DNA of 10,585 nt. Origin: Dehalococcoidales bacterium. Its GTDB lineage: Bacteria > Chloroflexota > Dehalococcoidia > Dehalococcoidales > UBA3254. The notes under the pieces were generated by a model. That model was not told the DNA's origin and did no database searches. It worked only from the letters and a program-made list of their open reading frames with translations. The DNA lies in the NCBI GenBank assembly GCA_028718465.1, contig JAQULX010000059.1, positions 1-10,585 on the forward strand, read 5' to 3'. Made by a program: the position numbers and the translations under genes. How positions within the stretch are numbered: position 1 is the stretch's first letter; each line of letters starts with the position of its first letter. Positions 1 through 6,944 of this stretch are shown here, piece by piece.

Positions 1-542
1 TGAAATGATCGCATCTCTGCGATAAATGGGATGGACGAAAATAGGCATTTTCAACCCTCTTCGAGAGCCGCTGGACCTCTTGAACCGCCGGCACAAAATC
101 ACCGTCTTCGCTCACAAGTATCGCTGTATCGTATTGATCATCGAATGCATGAACCAGAAGGTCTGATGCTATAAATACGTCTATGCCCTTTTCCGTATGA
201 AAGGACTTTCTGACACTTCTTGCCGCAATGTTCGCAGTCGAATTCCCGGCATCTCTTCACCAAGCGGCCCAGACGCAGGTCAAGAAACGAAGTCTGCTTC
301 AGGACGGAAAGAAATTTTTGTTGCGCCCTGTAGCCTTCCTTGTTCTCCTGCTGGCTTATCGGAGCAGTGTAATAGAGGATCTTTACGAGCCTTCTTTCCT
401 TTTCCACGAGTTCTTCCGCAAAACGGCGCATATCTATCGGCACTCGCTTGCCGTCGCCGACGAATTCCTTGATCCCGTGATAAAGATTGCTCCCGTCTAT
501 AAAGACATAGACCCTTTGCTGCTTGCTCCTGCTATTCAACAT
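1..542 (-). pseudogene. NYN-domain (LabA/DUF88-like) PIN-fold protein, frameshifted and running off the left edge
   Basis: NYN proteins of the LabA/DUF88 group are PIN-like and often presumed RNases. The N-terminal part shows RVYVFIDGSNLYHG, the first acidic strand of the fold, followed by the typical segments YYTAP and QQKFLSVLKQ. It then has a cysteine cluster (CREFDCEHCGKKC) like the small zinc-ribbon insert seen in some relatives. Near 207-209 the frame is lost and would stop at 138 after about 134 codons. One base over, the rest of the domain continues without interruption to the window edge: EKGIDVFIASDLLVHAF, then LVSEDGDFVPAV, then RVENAYF. Dropping one base from the AAA run rejoins the two parts. 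I chose the ATG at 542 because GGAG precedes it at good spacing and homology begins just after it; ATGs further upstream lie inside the leader hairpins. It is either a recent pseudogene or a sequencing error. The family call is strong; the broken state is seen directly. Confidence 0.85.
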
Positions 543-555
543 ATCTACGCTCCAT

Positions 556-589
556 AAAAAATCCCACCGTCTCCGAAGAGAGGGTGGGA
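556..589 (-). terminator. Terminator-like hairpin just upstream of the NYN start codon
   Basis: Read on the minus strand, TCCCACC pairs with GGTGGGA. An inner TCTC/GAGA stem is capped by a TTCG tetraloop, and six T residues follow at 561-556. This is the shape of an intrinsic terminator. It ends 13 bases before the ATG and inside the 5' leader of the gene it precedes, so it is better placed to attenuate the NYN gene than to end an upstream one. Confidence 0.7.
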
Positions 590-627
590 AGCTGATTAAG
601 CCCGGCGTCTCCAAAGAGAAACCGGGA
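556..627 (-). promoter_or_regulatory. Tandem-hairpin 5' leader of the NYN gene (putative attenuator)
   Basis: Two hairpins lie between the promoter and the NYN start. The first (626-601, minus strand) has outer stem CCCGG/CCGGG and inner stem TCTC-TTTG-GAGA. The second (589-562) has outer stem TCCCACC/GGTGGGA and the same inner stem with loop TTCG. The outer stems differ in sequence yet both pair, while the core TCTCTTYGGAGACG is shared. That suggests conserved RNA structure, not chance. The 5' end of the predicted transcript contains AAGAGA, which could compete for the TCTCTT of either hairpin. No known riboswitch class is recognised; regulation by attenuation is inference. Confidence 0.55.
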
Positions 628-648
628 CTTCAAGTCTCTTGCACTCCA

Positions 649-675
649 ATTATAGCACATCGCTGAAACGGTCAA
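649..675 (-). promoter_or_regulatory. Sigma70-like promoter for the NYN gene
   Basis: On the minus strand a perfect TATAAT (654-649) lies 15 bases downstream of TTGACC (675-670). The spacer is two bases shorter than ideal, but both boxes are close to consensus. Transcription would start near 642 and give a leader of about 100 bases that contains both hairpins. Confidence 0.6.
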
Positions 676-945
676 TAGGGTTGTCGGATGACTCAAGGCC
701 ATAGTTGCGAGCTATTTCAATTCGCGTTCACATATCCAGCATTATCAAAGATAAAACGGTTACTGATGTTGCCACATAACTTATTGAATATATTACACTT
801 TATCTCCATAATGACTATATTATACTGGCGATATTAGATAGGCAACGCTGGTTTGTTCGTGCAGGCACAGAGGCAAAGGGTGGCGGCCGGCGGCATGGCC
901 AAAATCGGCCTGAAATGTTTTCAAAATTGCTCCGTAACCGGGGGT
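676..945. other. Intergenic stretch without a recognised gene
   Basis: It separates the NYN promoter from the 3' end of the redoxin-like gene. The part at 690-840 is AT-rich with several TATA-like words; from 850 the composition becomes GC-rich. Reading frames here are short and show no recognisable domain. No convincing terminator is seen behind the redoxin-like gene. Confidence 0.5.
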
Positions 946-1428
946 TTACACCTTCCCCCAGATCGTCTTCGCGGCGCCTGCGCTCGGCCCTCCCCTGTAG
1001 GTGTAGACGAGCCCCCCGCCCTTCCCGTAGACAAAGACGCCCGTCGCGTCGCGAGCCTCGCCCAGGACATTGCGTACGCCCCCCTTCTCGTCGAGAAGGA
1101 GCATCGGCGGCACGCCCGGCTTCCAGTCCTTGCGCATGTCATTCTCGGCTATCGACTTCCAGGCGCTCACAGACATGTCCTCGATGAAGATGAGCATCCC
1201 CCCCTTGGGCATCGCATCCGGCAGGCACTTGCTCCAACCCTCCTGCACACCCTTCTCGGGAAGGGTCGGCGCTGTCATCACCAGCACCCCTCCGCCCTTG
1301 AGGAGCGAAGCCACGTTATGCATCCCCCCGTCCGGATCGGGCAGCGTCACGTCCGGGGCCTCAGCCGCCGCAAGCGCCGCGGCGGGAAATATGATCAAGG
1401 CCAACGCCGTCAAAACAAATATCTTCAT
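946..1428 (-). CDS. Exported thioredoxin-fold (redoxin/AhpC-TSA-like) protein without a CXXC motif
   Basis: A 160-residue protein with a clear Sec signal peptide: MK, a hydrophobic stretch to about residue 18, and a likely cut after ALA at 18-20. The mature part begins APDVTLPDPDGG, a typical redoxin opening, followed by a beta strand GGVLVMTAP where such proteins usually carry the active-site loop. The pattern then continues with VPPMLLLDEKGG and VFVYGKGGGLVYTYRG, the usual 'dead-end' strands of the fold. The expected catalytic cysteines are absent; the only cysteine is C68, further along helix 1. It may be a periplasmic, redox-inactive relative of the YtfJ/TlpA-like group. The start is supported by a purine-rich GGGGGG ribosome site and a promoter just upstream. 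It is GC-rich, unlike the genes to its right, so it probably belongs to the chromosomal backbone. Its substrate is unknown. Confidence 0.75.
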   Translation of the reverse strand: MKIFVLTALALIIFPAAALAAAEAPDVTLPDPDGGMHNVASLLKGGGVLVMTAPTLPEKGVQEGWSKCLPDAMPKGGMLIFIEDMSVSAWKSIAENDMRKDWKPGVPPMLLLDEKGGVRNVLGEARDATGVFVYGKGGGLVYTYRGGPSAGAAKTIWGKV

Positions 1429-1456
1429 CTGGCCCCCCTTTCACCAATTGCGAGTT

Positions 1457-1485
1457 ATGATATCGTCGAAGCGGCGACAATGCAA
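1457..1485 (-). promoter_or_regulatory. Sigma70-like promoter for the redoxin-like gene
   Basis: On the minus strand TTGCAT (1485-1480) and TATCAT (1462-1457) are separated by exactly 17 bases. Transcription would start about 20 bases before the ATG at 1428, just leaving room for the GGGGGG ribosome site. Confidence 0.6.
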
Positions 1486-1613
1486 AGGGCCTCTCCCTGA
1501 CGCAGGTCACACCACCCTCTCCCGCCCATCTTGATTCGGTTGCAGTGAAAGTGGGAGGGGGGTATAGAGGCCTTGTTGATGAGGTGGGGCTTTATAAGCA
1601 AAGGATACTTAGC

Positions 1614-2054
1614 ATGAATGGTTATTTGCTTGATACCAATATTTTTAATCATCTAGTGGAAGGTAAAATTAAACTGGACGATCTGCCGCTGGATTATCCA
1701 ATTTTCGTGACACATATACAACAAACTGAGTTCATGCAGTTCCCCCACTGCGAAAAAAGAAGCCAACTGCTCAAGTTATTAAAAGTACTTCCAGATCATC
1801 AAGCGAACTTGCAAACTCTTCTTGCTGACATTTCATGTGCTGGCGATGCTTGTGGGAACGGGAAAATATATGATCAGATTTTATTACGCTTAAACAAAAT
1901 AGAAAAACGAAAAAGTAACGCCAATGTTCATGATGCACTAATAGGCGAGACCTCCATCATAAACAGACTTGTTTTGATCACAAATGATAAGGACTTTGCA
2001 CAGGCCGTTAAATCGTTAGGTGGTTATGCGCGTAATATTCCAAGTACAACTTAA
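1614..2054 (+). CDS. PIN-domain protein, VapC-like putative ribonuclease
   Basis: A 146-residue protein that begins at once with the PIN signature YLLDTNIF (D7). The other expected acidic positions follow: E39 in QQTEF, D107 in NVHDALIGETS, and the ITNDKDF motif (D125, D127) near the C terminus. These fit a metal-dependent PIN nuclease, most like VapC-type toxins. I chose the ATG at 1614 because AAGGA precedes it at good spacing and the domain starts right after it. An upstream ATG at 1545 would add 23 residues with no homology. The usual VapB antitoxin gene is missing: the 185 bases upstream hold no plausible small ORF, and a terminator follows directly. It may be a solitary PIN protein, or an orphaned toxin controlled from elsewhere. 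Composition is AT-rich, unlike the redoxin gene beside it. Confidence 0.85.
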   Translation: MNGYLLDTNIFNHLVEGKIKLDDLPLDYPIFVTHIQQTEFMQFPHCEKRSQLLKLLKVLPDHQANLQTLLADISCAGDACGNGKIYDQILLRLNKIEKRKSNANVHDALIGETSIINRLVLITNDKDFAQAVKSLGGYARNIPSTT

Positions 2055-2075
2055 TTGAAATTCAGTTCAACAAAG

Positions 2076-2107
2076 AAGCCCTGCTGAAGAACAGGGCTTT
2101 ATTTTTT
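2076..2107 (+). terminator. Rho-independent terminator after the PIN gene
   Basis: AAGCCCTG pairs with CAGGGCTT around an 8-base loop, followed by TATTTTTT. It lies 22 bases after the PIN stop codon and separates that gene from the one starting at 2193. Confidence 0.9.
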
Positions 2108-2192
2108 GTGAATTATGTGTCCCTGGAATTTCTTAGAATTTGCAAAATAAATATTTTGAAACCGATAGTGCACAAATAGAATACGAGGCCAT

Positions 2193-3416
2193 ATGTCCGA
2201 ACAATCAAACAAATCATCTTCATGCCCTTCTGAGAGCACATGGAAGACTCATTACGAACAACTTGTCAGGAAAGCCCAACAACCATTTAAGTCAACTGTT
2301 ACATACACCTATCTTGATCATCCGGAGCGTCTTGTTGAACCATTTGGATTGCTGAAAGCACTTGATCTCGATGATTCATTCCTTTCGGATAGTGCTAAAA
2401 AAACACTGAGTTGCATAGAGGGAGTTGAGAGTCAATTAGACAATGAACTTTATTGTAAATTCAGATGGCAATTGATGTCATTTGTATATCTGCAAGATAT
2501 ATTTGATGCACCTCTATTTAATCCGAATCCCTTTCCAAACATGTTCCGCCAATGGTACTTCTATTATGAGAGCGGATATATCTTAAGGGAGTTGATTCTT
2601 TGTGGTTTAAATAATTTCCAAATATCCGTCCGGGTTTTGTTAAGGTTGTTCATGGAATTTAATATACAGCAGCTCTATATATACAGAGCTATTAACAGAG
2701 ATAATAGCTATGCAATTCTAGAGAAATATTTTAAGGATCGAAAGAAGCCAAGTTGGAATACTCTTCTAAATGGTTGCCTTCCAAAGGATGGGTTTTCAAA
2801 GCCCATTAAAAAAAGATTACATATGCATATGTGCGGTTTATCAGAAAAAGCATCACACGCTTATCATCCAACATCATCTGCGATGCGTTCAGGCTGTTCA
2901 AAACCAGAACCTGTTTTAGAAGGGCTGTTCTTTTGGTGTACAGTCCAATTTATATTAGAGTCAGTGCTTTGGGCATATTATGTCAACTTCCCGATGCTGT
3001 TCCATCCAAAAAATATTCTAAGAAAGTTTGGCTACAACTCACCAGTCGGCATATATATAGATGAGATGGGCGGTCATGTCGTAAAATGTAGTCTGGATTC
3101 AGATGATTATACGCACTTCACTAGATATACGGGACAGAATGATGTCGTTATGGCTACAAATAAATTCTACGATGATCGAAAAGACCTTACTGATGAAGAG
3201 ATAGCAAAAACATGGGATGGGCCCCTTAAGGGAAAATTGACTGGAATTGTTCAAGGTTATTGCCAAACCATGGCGGGGCAAAGAGGTTTAAAGGAGCTCA
3301 TGGCAACCAGTTGGGATGATCCTTCATGCGACTATGCAGATAGTGACATTAAAAAATATATCGATATGTTTAGGTATGATCAATGGCGAGCTATATATAA
3401 GCATATCAGGTCATAA
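2193..3416 (+). CDS. Uncharacterised 407-residue protein, possibly DUF5677/AbiV-like
   Basis: I do not recognise this gene with confidence. It starts at ATG 2193 behind a GAGG ribosome site and has no signal peptide. The middle is rich in aromatic and hydrophobic helices, for example FRQWYFYYESGY and SVRVLLRLFMEFNIQQLYIYR (around residues 117-165). About sixty residues on comes LSEKASHAYHPTSSAM. An arginine/glutamate helix (R-x5-E) followed later by an 'LS...HP' segment recalls the DUF5677/AbiV-like group of phage-resistance-associated helical proteins, but this is a pattern impression only. The C-terminal 130 residues are acidic and mixed in charge, with no motif I can name. The gene has its own unit: a terminator lies upstream and the next gene converges from the other strand, with only 7 bases between the stops. 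Composition is AT-rich like the rest of the island. Confidence 0.7.
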   Translation: MSEQSNKSSSCPSESTWKTHYEQLVRKAQQPFKSTVTYTYLDHPERLVEPFGLLKALDLDDSFLSDSAKKTLSCIEGVESQLDNELYCKFRWQLMSFVYLQDIFDAPLFNPNPFPNMFRQWYFYYESGYILRELILCGLNNFQISVRVLLRLFMEFNIQQLYIYRAINRDNSYAILEKYFKDRKKPSWNTLLNGCLPKDGFSKPIKKRLHMHMCGLSEKASHAYHPTSSAMRSGCSKPEPVLEGLFFWCTVQFILESVLWAYYVNFPMLFHPKNILRKFGYNSPVGIYIDEMGGHVVKCSLDSDDYTHFTRYTGQNDVVMATNKFYDDRKDLTDEEIAKTWDGPLKGKLTGIVQGYCQTMAGQRGLKELMATSWDDPSCDYADSDIKKYIDMFRYDQWRAIYKHIRS

Positions 3417-3423
3417 TGACAAA

Positions 3424-4053
3424 CTAAGATTGAGTCTCTTTTTTTAATGCATCCATAATATTATCGATCAGTTGGTTAAACTTATTTCCATATTCGTCAC
3501 CAGAATCGGATGCAAAAATAATCTTTTCATCCCGCTCAAAAGCCGTTTTGCTTTTTATAGCTTCTTCTCTACCATATTCTTCACATATTAAACGAGATAA
3601 TCCAAAGTAGAGGCTAACAGCCCTTCCAAGAGCAGACACCTGGTCTCTTAATTCTTCTAGCCATTGCAGATATTGAGGCAATTTAAATAATGCGCAAATA
3701 TCAGAACGTAACGAAAGCAAGTTAATGAGATTTTTATTAATGGAATCAATTTGTTTTTCGTAGATCCGTACATACGCATCAGGAATTGCTGCTTCAAACG
3801 GTTCATCGGTTTCACACCACTCACTATGAGTAAGTCCAAAAGGCTCCATTGAACGCAGTTCATGTACTGACATTTGCAATTCATCGACATATCTGATTGC
3901 CATGCGCGCTATATCGAATTTGGTTTTTCCATGTAGCTCTCTACGCCACTGTCTAAATCCAGCAAAACCTAGAATGGGCACTAATAATGCCGATATACCT
4001 ACCGCCACATTATGAAACCATTCACTCGAAATGCACATTAACAGGGAAATCAT
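3424..4053 (-). CDS. Small membrane-anchored protein of unknown function (single N-terminal helix)
   Basis: A 209-residue protein with one likely transmembrane helix at about residues 14-34 (VAVGISALLVPILGFAGF). A basic, aromatic juncture FRQWRRELHGKTKFDIAR follows. This anchor-plus-'QWRRELxGKT' opening recurs in bacterial hypothetical proteins I have seen, but no function is attached to it. The rest is soluble, mostly helical and charged, and probably cytoplasmic given the positive charges just after the helix. The start at 4053 is supported by AGAGGT at suitable spacing. It is the last gene of the minus-strand series, about 150 bases downstream of a relic ORF copy. It could be an accessory part of the AlbA_2 module or an independent gene; nothing in the sequence decides this. 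Confidence 0.65.
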   Translation of the reverse strand: MISLLMCISSEWFHNVAVGISALLVPILGFAGFRQWRRELHGKTKFDIARMAIRYVDELQMSVHELRSMEPFGLTHSEWCETDEPFEAAIPDAYVRIYEKQIDSINKNLINLLSLRSDICALFKLPQYLQWLEELRDQVSALGRAVSLYFGLSRLICEEYGREEAIKSKTAFERDEKIIFASDSGDEYGNKFNQLIDNIMDALKKETQS

Positions 4054-4200
4054 CTGTGACCTCTTTCATTACTAGTTGGTGCTTCCGATTTTTCTAGCTA
4101 TTAATATGTAAGCAAATGCATCCATTAGAATCTTTAAATCTCTACATCCCCATCCCATATATAGTAGAGCTGGGATATGGAGACCATGGCGATATTAACC

Positions 4201-4416
4201 TCAAACATAACCCTCAATAGCCCTTATCAAACCGTCCTTGCCTCCCGCAATTTGAGTTAACAAGGGGAGTCCCACGCATTTGTATTCACCAGCTATCTTT
4301 CCGACCCAGAACTGCCTTTTGTTCCCTTTAGCCTCGTATGTGACTGTGCTTGTTGCGGGGTTTTGTTTTTTGAGTCGTATCCCCGGAACTTGCTTATTTC
4401 CAATTTTACTTAAAAA
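4201..4416 (-). pseudogene. Relic ORF copy 1 (about 71 open codons, no start codon)
   Basis: Between the stop of the AlbA_2 partner and the next gene, the minus strand stays open from a TAG at 4419-4417 to a TGA at 4203-4201. The reading includes PGIRLKKQNPATSTVTYEAK, then QFWVGKIAGEYKCVGLPL, and ends LTQIAGGKDGLIRAIEGYV. It has no ATG, GTG or TTG start at its head. A second copy lies at 5845-6036 in the same orientation. Many base differences between the copies are silent or conservative (V/I, L/F), so the stretch once coded for protein. I do not recognise the family. The rest of this gap, 4054-4200, holds only the ribosome site of the next gene and a weak ATCCCA/TGGGAT inverted repeat. Confidence 0.7.
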
Positions 4417-4425
4417 CTAATTACC

Positions 4426-5118
4426 TCATATCCTTGATCTCATAAAGTCAGCTATAACTCCTTCAATAACACCTGGGGCAGGTTCCCATCCATCGAAAAG
4501 AATAAAGAGCTCTTTACATAGATCGACTGAATATGATTCGATATTATTTGTTAAGTCCAACAGGGAGAATTCAAGCGAAGAATCAAGTTCATCTTCGTGG
4601 CAAGTACGTTCATTCATAGAGAAAGCTCGATCGGGGTTGGATGCTGTTAGTACTCTATTGCTTAAACCATAGTGGTTTAAATCGAATCTGATCGCAACAG
4701 TTGGTTCTACACCGAGATTCGTATATAGTCTTTGACAGTGAAGAAGTGCTTCGGTTATTCGCCATATTCTGACGTCAAAAAATAGAATATTATTCTTCTT
4801 GCCCCCACGTTTTATATCTTCACCGAATACCCTCATAAAATAGAAGCTGCCATCACGCTTGAGTTTCCATTCATCATAACTGTCATTAGAAGTAATTATG
4901 GCAGCAATTGAATCCTTATAGTATTTAGGACGCGCATCCTCGCGATGAAGAGTAACCCCAATGGGCCATCCAGTATTTCTACATTCAGCCTTTTCTTTTG
5001 CAGTCAGAAGTTCTTTTTGGGACCAATTATACTTATGATCGCCACTAAGCCAATGCGCCACCTCCCAATAACCCATTCCTTTGATATAGTCTCTTTGTGT
5101 CATATTATTATCACCCAT
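4426..5118 (-). CDS. AlbA_2 partner, resembling the C-terminal half of longer AlbA_2 proteins
   Basis: A 230-residue protein whose start overlaps the stop of the AlbA_2 gene by 8 bases. AAGGA sits 8 bases before its ATG, so the two are very probably co-translated. The pattern FYFMRVFGED, then FFDVRIWRITEALLHCQRLY, then IRFDLNHYGLSNRVL, then LCKELFILFDGWE is what I associate with the region after the AlbA_2 domain in longer single-chain AlbA_2/ATP-binding proteins. Here it is a separate chain in another frame. It has no signal peptide or membrane helix. It may assemble with the AlbA_2 protein as a split two-subunit version. The alternative is one ancestral gene broken by a frameshift; the clean overlap and ribosome site favour two real genes. 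Catalytic activity is unknown. Confidence 0.7.
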   Translation of the reverse strand: MGDNNMTQRDYIKGMGYWEVAHWLSGDHKYNWSQKELLTAKEKAECRNTGWPIGVTLHREDARPKYYKDSIAAIITSNDSYDEWKLKRDGSFYFMRVFGEDIKRGGKKNNILFFDVRIWRITEALLHCQRLYTNLGVEPTVAIRFDLNHYGLSNRVLTASNPDRAFSMNERTCHEDELDSSLEFSLLDLTNNIESYSVDLCKELFILFDGWEPAPGVIEGVIADFMRSRI

Positions 5119-5845
5119 TTGTCACATCCTTCTTTGTCTTCTTTATTATATTGTCAATCCAGTTTGGACGTTTATATGGTTTGCTTTTAGTCAAAGATGG
5201 TTTTTTTTCTTCTGTGATTATCAACCCAAACTGATCTAGGACATTCTTCATCGCTTGTGCTAATTCTATCTTTTTAACATTAATGCAGTTATGAATTAAT
5301 TGTTTCCAATGCTCCGTATCTGAAACACGTACAATTTCACCGGCGTTTGTTCTTAAATAAATTCGTCCTGATTCTAATATGTGACATTTATCTTCATTGC
5401 AGGTATCGCTCGGGTAGTTTTTCACACAAAAGATTGGGTCTGAAGTGAAAGGGAAAATGGAAAAAATAGGATATTTTTTACCTTCAAACGGAATGAGATC
5501 GATAGTAAATAATTCTTCCGCGTGATTAGATGTTGCTATAAATGAATTAACTGCCCTGCGAACTTGGGTAATATCATATGTCGACCAGATATCTTCAGAT
5601 AAGGTGTCATCCCCAATCAATACGCGTTTTGAACCGCTACTGAATTCTTTAACGCCAACAACAATAGTACCACCACCAGCATTAGAAAAACCCACTATCT
5701 CTTTGATTAAGCGTGCTGTGAAATATCCGTTGTTTCTAATAGAAAAGGAACCTGCTGGCTTGTATTCAATACCAGGGTCTTCATAAGGATTAATCACCAA
5801 ATCTAGTAATCTCTCCTTTTTTTTCTCTGCTTTTGCTTTATTCAT
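5111..5845 (-). CDS. AlbA_2 (Schlafen-type) domain protein
   Basis: A 244-residue protein with the AlbA_2 pattern: IEYK (26-29), then RLIKEIVGFSNAGGGTIVVGV (45-65, with the glycine triplet at 57-59), then IYLRTNAGEIVRVSD (162-176), which closes such domains. AlbA_2 domains occur in Schlafen-like proteins, transcription regulators and many phage-defence proteins; binding to nucleic acid or nucleotide is the usual inference. The C-terminal 50 residues are basic (KPSLTKSKPYKRPNW and on) and may contact nucleic acid. Its ATG shares the T and A of the stop codon of relic ORF copy 2 (TAATG), an arrangement typical of reinitiation, although that ORF is now broken. The next gene overlaps by 8 bases. 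A long purine run just after the ATG encodes AEKKKER. Confidence 0.85.
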   Translation of the reverse strand: MNKAKAEKKKERLLDLVINPYEDPGIEYKPAGSFSIRNNGYFTARLIKEIVGFSNAGGGTIVVGVKEFSSGSKRVLIGDDTLSEDIWSTYDITQVRRAVNSFIATSNHAEELFTIDLIPFEGKKYPIFSIFPFTSDPIFCVKNYPSDTCNEDKCHILESGRIYLRTNAGEIVRVSDTEHWKQLIHNCINVKKIELAQAMKNVLDQFGLIITEEKKPSLTKSKPYKRPNWIDNIIKKTKKDVTNG

Positions 5846-6036
5846 TAGATATATTCCTCAATAGCCCTCATCAAACCGTCCTTGCCTCCCGCAATTTGAG
5901 TTAGAAAGGGGAAGCCAATGCATTTGTATTTGCCTGCTATCTTTGCAATCTAGAACTGCCCTTTCTTCCCTTTGGCTTTGTATGTGACTGCACATATTGT
6001 GATGTTTTATGAGTTATGTGTTGTGCCTGAAATTGC
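5845..6036 (-). pseudogene. Relic ORF copy 2, with internal stop codons
   Basis: This is a second, more decayed copy of the relic at 4201-4416. It aligns without gaps from about codon 10 to the end. TAG replaces the TGG of QFW (5952-5950) and TAA replaces a CAA about 19 codons upstream. Its final TAA overlaps the AlbA_2 ATG. The last 48 bases (5856-5903) match copy 1 (4212-4259) at all but one position, whereas the 87 bases before them match at about four fifths by hand count. Upstream of 6036 the similarity fades. The remaining bases up to the membrane protein stop at 6078 show no terminator. Confidence 0.75.
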
Positions 6037-6077
6037 AACTCACACAAATCTCAATTGTACAGTTTCCTTGCAGATTC

Positions 6078-6914
6078 TTACTTAACTTCTTCTGTTCTTA
6101 TCTCTCCCCAACTTATTTCATAAATATTTTGTTCACTACTTATGTTAGGCTTTGAGAAGGCACTGGGATTGAATTGAATTTGATAATTCGTATTATAGGT
6201 ATTATTCTCAATATCGAAATATTTTATATTGACGGATAACTTAGGAAACTGATCAATCGTACTAAAAATAGTATTGTGATTCGGATTATTCAATGTGTAC
6301 AGACTTACCATTACCAAATATAGTTCCAAATAAGCATTGGGAATTTGAATTAGCTGATGGGCAGAGTCAACATTTCGTAACATTGTACGGAAATGAGCTT
6401 TCGCTTGAGAAGTAAGAACGTGACCATGAGCATGTATGGTATTGAAGGGATCGCATGATTTAATTGTCAGCATTATTGAATTGTGTTCAAATTCAAATGT
6501 GTATAATTTGTCTGTATCAGCTTTTTTAAGAAACCGAAGAAGTTCGCACAAATCATAATTCCATCTTATTTCTATGTGTTTAGCATGACCATTCCCGATA
6601 TTGGCGATTTCGAGTCCTACATCACCATCCTCAAAGTGAAGCCGTGAACCTCCAGAACTAGAATTGACCAAGGCAATTTTGTAATTGCTCTCACGAATTA
6701 TGATATCTGGTCTTTGCGAGCTTAGCCGTTGTTTCTTGATTTCCCGCACCATACACCAGGTCACTATAGCTGTGATAAGTGTAGATACCCCAGCCAGTTC
6801 AGGCACATGGTGCGTAATGATGTCTATAAGTTTAGAGACAATTTGAAGAACAGTACTGAACACAACAACTATAAATGCGGTGACTACATGTATATAATCC
6901 ATGATGCCATCCAT
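6078..6914 (-). CDS. Membrane protein of unknown function (two N-terminal helices)
   Basis: A 278-residue protein with two likely transmembrane helices at about residues 8-27 and 41-56, then a basic REIKKQR turn and a soluble domain of about 215 residues. The soluble part opens with RPDIIIRE and contains VGLEIANIGNGHAKHIEIRW, a beta-rich segment of a kind often seen in anchored hypothetical proteins of accessory islands ('N.G.G.A' strand). The charge after helix 2 suggests the domain is cytoplasmic. It lies 30 bases behind the DUF6650-like gene and is probably in the same transcript. The start could be the ATG at 6914 or the one four codons on (6902); neither has a strong ribosome site. No function is claimed. 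Confidence 0.7.
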   Translation of the reverse strand: MDGIMDYIHVVTAFIVVVFSTVLQIVSKLIDIITHHVPELAGVSTLITAIVTWCMVREIKKQRLSSQRPDIIIRESNYKIALVNSSSGGSRLHFEDGDVGLEIANIGNGHAKHIEIRWNYDLCELLRFLKKADTDKLYTFEFEHNSIMLTIKSCDPFNTIHAHGHVLTSQAKAHFRTMLRNVDSAHQLIQIPNAYLELYLVMVSLYTLNNPNHNTIFSTIDQFPKLSVNIKYFDIENNTYNTNYQIQFNPSAFSKPNISSEQNIYEISWGEIRTEEVK

Positions 6915-6944
6915 ATTCTCAGATACAATTTGAAAGGATTCAAT

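Noticed and set aside
562..626. c-di-GMP, guanidine or other known riboswitch
   Set aside because: None of the conserved loops I know for these classes is present; only a generic tandem-hairpin leader can be supported.
853..1500. 215-codon open frame on the plus strand opposite the redoxin-like gene
   Set aside because: Arginine- and proline-rich translation typical of an antisense GC-rich frame; the minus strand has a signal peptide, a fold pattern, a ribosome site and a promoter.
1545..1613. Upstream ATG start for the PIN gene
   Set aside because: It adds 23 residues without homology, and the domain normally begins a few residues before LLDTN, matching the ATG at 1614.
4201..6036. Integron gene cassettes with attC sites
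   Set aside because: The repeats are protein-derived and lack the paired inverted core sites of attC; no integrase is present.
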